Shown here in pieces: positions 5,637 to 7,780 of a DNA stretch of 7,780 bases (positions are counted from its first letter, which is position 1; the number at the start of each line of letters is the position of its first letter). The position numbers were made by a program, and so were the translations under genes. The notes under the pieces are model-generated. The model saw nothing but the letters and a program-made list of their open reading frames with translations, did not search any database and was not told where the DNA came from. The stretch is from Sulfitobacter sp. (GTDB taxonomy: Bacteria; Pseudomonadota; Alphaproteobacteria; Rhodobacterales; Rhodobacteraceae): positions 1 through 7,780 of the forward strand of contig JAGXHC010000098.1 in assembly GCA_024636405.1 (NCBI GenBank), given 5' to 3'.

Positions 5637-7085
5637 CTATCCGTGATACGCTGCCACGGTTTTCAATTGCGAGAAGCCGTATAATGCCTCAAAACCCTTT
5701 TCACGGCCATGGCCGGATTTGCCAACACCCCCAAAAGGCAGTTCGACACCGCCCCCGGCACCGTAATTGTTGATGAATACCTGCCCCGATCTTAACGCTT
5801 TCGCCAACCGCATCTGTCTGGCGCCGTCTGCGGTCCAGATCGAAGCGACAAGGCCGTAGTCAGTGGAATTGGCTATGCGCAGCGCGTCGGCTTCGGAATC
5901 GAAAGGGATCAAGACCTGGACGGGACCAAAGATTTCATCGCGGGCTAGTTCATGATCTGCGGGCACATCGGCAAAAAGTGTTGGCCGAACATACGCACCC
6001 GTATCGGGCGCATCGACAAGGCGTCCTTGCCCGGCGATTTCCAGATCTGCGCCCCGCGCGATGAACCCTTCCACGATTTGTTTCTGCCGGTCAGAGATCA
6101 GCGGCCCGAGGCGCAGATCGTTCTCAGCGGGTCCAACAGTCAGGTCGGCATAGGCCGCCGCCATGCGCGACTTTACGGTTTCGTAAACGCCGCGCTGCAC
6201 AAGAATGCGCGATGACGCGGAACAGGTCTGCCCGGCATTCTGGATGCCGGCATTGACCAGAAACGGCAAAGCCGCGTCCAGATCGGCGTCATCAAAGACC
6301 AGTTGCGGGGATTTCCCGCCCAACTCCAGCGTCACGGGGATCACATTGCGCCCTGCGGCCTGCTGGATCAATGCACCGGTTCGGACCGATCCTGTAAAAG
6401 AGATATGCTGAACGCCGGGATGTGCCGACAGCGCGGCACCCGCCTCTGCACCAAGACCCGGTATCACGTTCAGCGCACCGGCAGGCATCCCTGCTTCGAC
6501 GCAGATATGGGCAAAGGCCAGCGCCGTCAGACAGGCTTCCTCGGCTGGTTTCAACACGCAGGCATTGCCCATCGCAAGCGCGGCCCCAACGGAACGCCCG
6601 ATGATCTGCATCGGATAGTTCCACGGAACAATATGCCCCGTCACCCCATGCGGTTCGCGCAGGGTGTAGACTGTATAACCGTCAAGATAGGGGATCGTCG
6701 CGCCATGTACCTTGTCCGCAGCACCGCCGTAGAATTCCATGTAACGGGCCAGCGCAACCGCGTCCGCGCGGGCCTGTGAAAGCGGTTTGCCCACATCGCG
6801 CGCCTCCAGTCGGGCCAGCACATCAACCCGTTCCAACACCAGTTGCCCGATCCGCGTCAAAAGCCGCCCGCGCTCCAGCGCGGTGAAACGCCCCCACGGG
6901 CCATCCAGCGCGGATTGTGCAGCGGCCACGGCTGTGTCGATATCTGCGGCGGTGCCGCGCGCTATTCGGGCCAGATCGCTGCCGTCCGAGGGATTGATCA
7001 GCCCTATCGTTTTGCCCTCTTCGGACGGCACCCATGCCCCGCCGATCAGGCACAACGTTGGGTCAAACCACAGATCGTCGTTCAT
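5637..7085 (-). CDS. NAD(P)-dependent aldehyde dehydrogenase
   Basis: A 482-residue full-length member of the aldehyde dehydrogenase superfamily, oxidising an aldehyde to the carboxylic acid. Catalytic elements are all intact: PWNYP with Asn156, VLKPAE with Lys179 for cofactor binding, FTGSVRTG (230-237), ELGGKSP with general base Glu254, GQTCSA with nucleophile Cys288, EIFGPV with Glu384, and PFGGVGKSG (450-458). The sequence is of the broad betaine-aldehyde/aminoaldehyde/DhaS type; the exact substrate cannot be told. The ATG at 7085 has AAAGG about 8 bases upstream; a TTG one codon earlier is possible but less likely. The start is 5 bases after the acetyltransferase stop, and the stop is 8 bases before the SDR start, so co-transcription and co-translation with both neighbours are expected. 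Confidence 0.93.
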   Translation of the reverse strand: MNDDLWFDPTLCLIGGAWVPSEEGKTIGLINPSDGSDLARIARGTAADIDTAVAAAQSALDGPWGRFTALERGRLLTRIGQLVLERVDVLARLEARDVGKPLSQARADAVALARYMEFYGGAADKVHGATIPYLDGYTVYTLREPHGVTGHIVPWNYPMQIIGRSVGAALAMGNACVLKPAEEACLTALAFAHICVEAGMPAGALNVIPGLGAEAGAALSAHPGVQHISFTGSVRTGALIQQAAGRNVIPVTLELGGKSPQLVFDDADLDAALPFLVNAGIQNAGQTCSASSRILVQRGVYETVKSRMAAAYADLTVGPAENDLRLGPLISDRQKQIVEGFIARGADLEIAGQGRLVDAPDTGAYVRPTLFADVPADHELARDEIFGPVQVLIPFDSEADALRIANSTDYGLVASIWTADGARQMRLAKALRSGQVFINNYGAGGGVELPFGGVGKSGHGREKGFEALYGFSQLKTVAAYHG

Positions 7086-7090
7086 CAAAG

Positions 7091-7558
7091 CTACCTTTCT
7101 ATCCGGAATGAGAAGCTGCCAACCTGATGCACCGTGCGGGGCGGCCCTTGGGTGATTTCGGTGACATTCTCACCGGTTTCCAGCGCCTGCTGCCAGAACG
7201 CCATGCCGCCCGGCGACTGCTTGGCCACGCCCAGAACCCAGTCGCCGCCCAGCGATTCAAAAACCAGAAGTGCTGCCACCGTACCGATGCCAAGATGCCG
7301 AAAAGCGGGCTGTACCGTAAATTCCGTCAATTCGTGCGTGCCATCGCGGTGGTTCCAAACCAAGGCAAACCCGATGGACACACCGTCCTGTGCGATCAAA
7401 TAGGGGTGACGCCCTGCCTCAATCCAGTACCGGTCAAGCGCGGCAGGGAAAAAGGGCGGACCTTGCGGCAAAATCTCGCGGTAATAGGCCAGCGCCATGG
7501 TGTCCAACTCTGTGCGGCGGGTCTCTGGCACAGTATGGATCGTGATGCGTTTCGTCAC
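7091..7558 (-). CDS. GNAT-family N-acetyltransferase
   Basis: A 155-residue protein with the GNAT fold, transferring acetyl from acetyl-CoA to an amine or other acceptor. The strongest evidence is motif [26 protein letters not shown] (76-100), which contains the pyrophosphate-binding RHLGIG (87-92). The preceding strands ([16 protein letters not shown], 53-68) and the later MAFWQQAL (119-126) match the family layout. It starts with GTG at 7558 as part of a GTGA overlap with the stop of the ABC ATPase gene, a usual sign of translational coupling; no better ATG is available before residue 21. The acceptor is unknown. In this operon it could acetylate an amine or amino-acid intermediate, or protect the cell from the imported compound; both ideas are inference from context. 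Confidence 0.85.
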   Translation of the reverse strand: MTKRITIHTVPETRRTELDTMALAYYREILPQGPPFFPAALDRYWIEAGRHPYLIAQDGVSIGFALVWNHRDGTHELTEFTVQPAFRHLGIGTVAALLVFESLGGDWVLGVAKQSPGGMAFWQQALETGENVTEITQGPPRTVHQVGSFSFRIER

Positions 7559-7780
7559 AGCACAGCCTGCTGGATATCCGGCAAGACCGGTGCGGCCGCG
7601 ATAAGCGATTGGGTATAGGGGTGCTGCGGCGCCTCGAAAACCGTCGCGGTTGGGCCCTGTTCGACGATCTTGCCGGATTTCATTACCAGCACCCTGTCGG
7701 TTATCGTGCGAACCACGGACAGGTCATGCGATATGAACAGATAGGTCAGATCATACGCTGTGCAAAGCTCCGCCAACAGA
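7555..7780 (-). CDS. C-terminal end of an oligopeptide/dipeptide-type ABC transporter ATPase (runs off the right edge)
   Basis: About 74 C-terminal residues are visible. They show the switch region [13 protein letters not shown] with the H-loop histidine, followed by [15 protein letters not shown] and the [12 protein letters not shown] motif that marks the Opp/Dpp/Nik group of peptide and nickel importers. Walker A, the signature motif and Walker B lie outside the window. The protein ends only about 20 residues after HPYT, whereas stand-alone DppD/OppD subunits usually carry a longer extension with a conserved Cys. This short tail resembles F-type subunits or the second half of fused double ATPases (YejF/GsiA type). 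Its stop overlaps the GNAT start by 4 bases, placing an importer at the head of the catabolic operon and suggesting that the substrate is peptide-like. Confidence 0.92.
   Translation of the reverse strand, partial: LLAELCTAYDLTYLFISHDLSVVRTITDRVLVMKSGKIVEQGPTATVFEAPQHPYTQSLIAAAPVLPDIQQAVL

Noticed and set aside
5254..5646. 130-codon plus-strand open frame opposite the SDR gene
   Set aside because: Antisense to conserved SDR motifs; no start signal and no recognisable domain.

Overview
The window looks like chromosomal DNA of an alphaproteobacterium, most likely a Rhodobacterales (Roseobacter-group) organism. The DNA is GC-rich. The cytochrome c2/c550 gene product resembles the Rhodobacter and Paracoccus proteins closely, including an acidic C-terminal tail, and the 176-residue type 1 IPP isomerase has the length I recall for the Rhodobacter enzyme. 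This placement rests on reading protein motifs, not on a database search.

Layout, left to right. (1) Positions 1-116: the 5' end of a minus-strand gene for a membrane-anchored or exported protein of unknown function. (2) Positions 117-525: a divergent, apparently non-coding region with a GC-rich hairpin/palindrome and a plausible sigma70-type promoter facing right. (3) Positions 526-1874: two translationally coupled plus-strand genes, a short FAA-hydrolase-family enzyme and a zeta-class glutathione transferase. Together they fit the last two steps of the gentisate-type ring-cleavage pathway: maleylpyruvate to fumarylpyruvate, then to fumarate plus pyruvate. (4) Positions 1879-2409: minus-strand idi (IPP isomerase), ending 4 bp from the glutathione transferase gene. 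(5) Positions 2410-2538: a compact divergent regulatory region between idi and cycA with a perfect inverted repeat and a consensus TTGACA element. (6) Positions 2539-2994: plus-strand cycA, a periplasmic cytochrome c. (7) Positions 3000-3039: a strong hairpin that probably separates cycA from the opposing operon. (8) Positions 3013-7780: a tightly packed minus-strand gene run, read right to left: ABC transporter ATPase (C-terminal end only), GNAT acetyltransferase, aldehyde dehydrogenase, short-chain dehydrogenase, P1/DmpA-family self-cleaving aminopeptidase, alpha/beta hydrolase.

How the genes work together. The first pair delivers aromatic ring-cleavage products to central metabolism, but the ring-cleaving dioxygenase is not in the window. 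The last block looks like one uptake-and-catabolism operon. An oligopeptide/dipeptide-type ABC importer would bring in a peptide-like or amide substrate. The P1 peptidase and the alpha/beta hydrolase would cleave amide or ester bonds, and the two NAD(P)-dependent dehydrogenases would oxidise alcohol or aldehyde fragments. The substrate cannot be read from the sequence. idi and cycA are housekeeping genes (isoprenoid balance, electron transfer).

I see no transposon, CRISPR array, tRNA, rRNA or phage gene. The most unusual item is the minus-strand operon, whose combination of enzymes I cannot match to a named pathway. Everything else is recognisable biology with some regulatory details worth testing.
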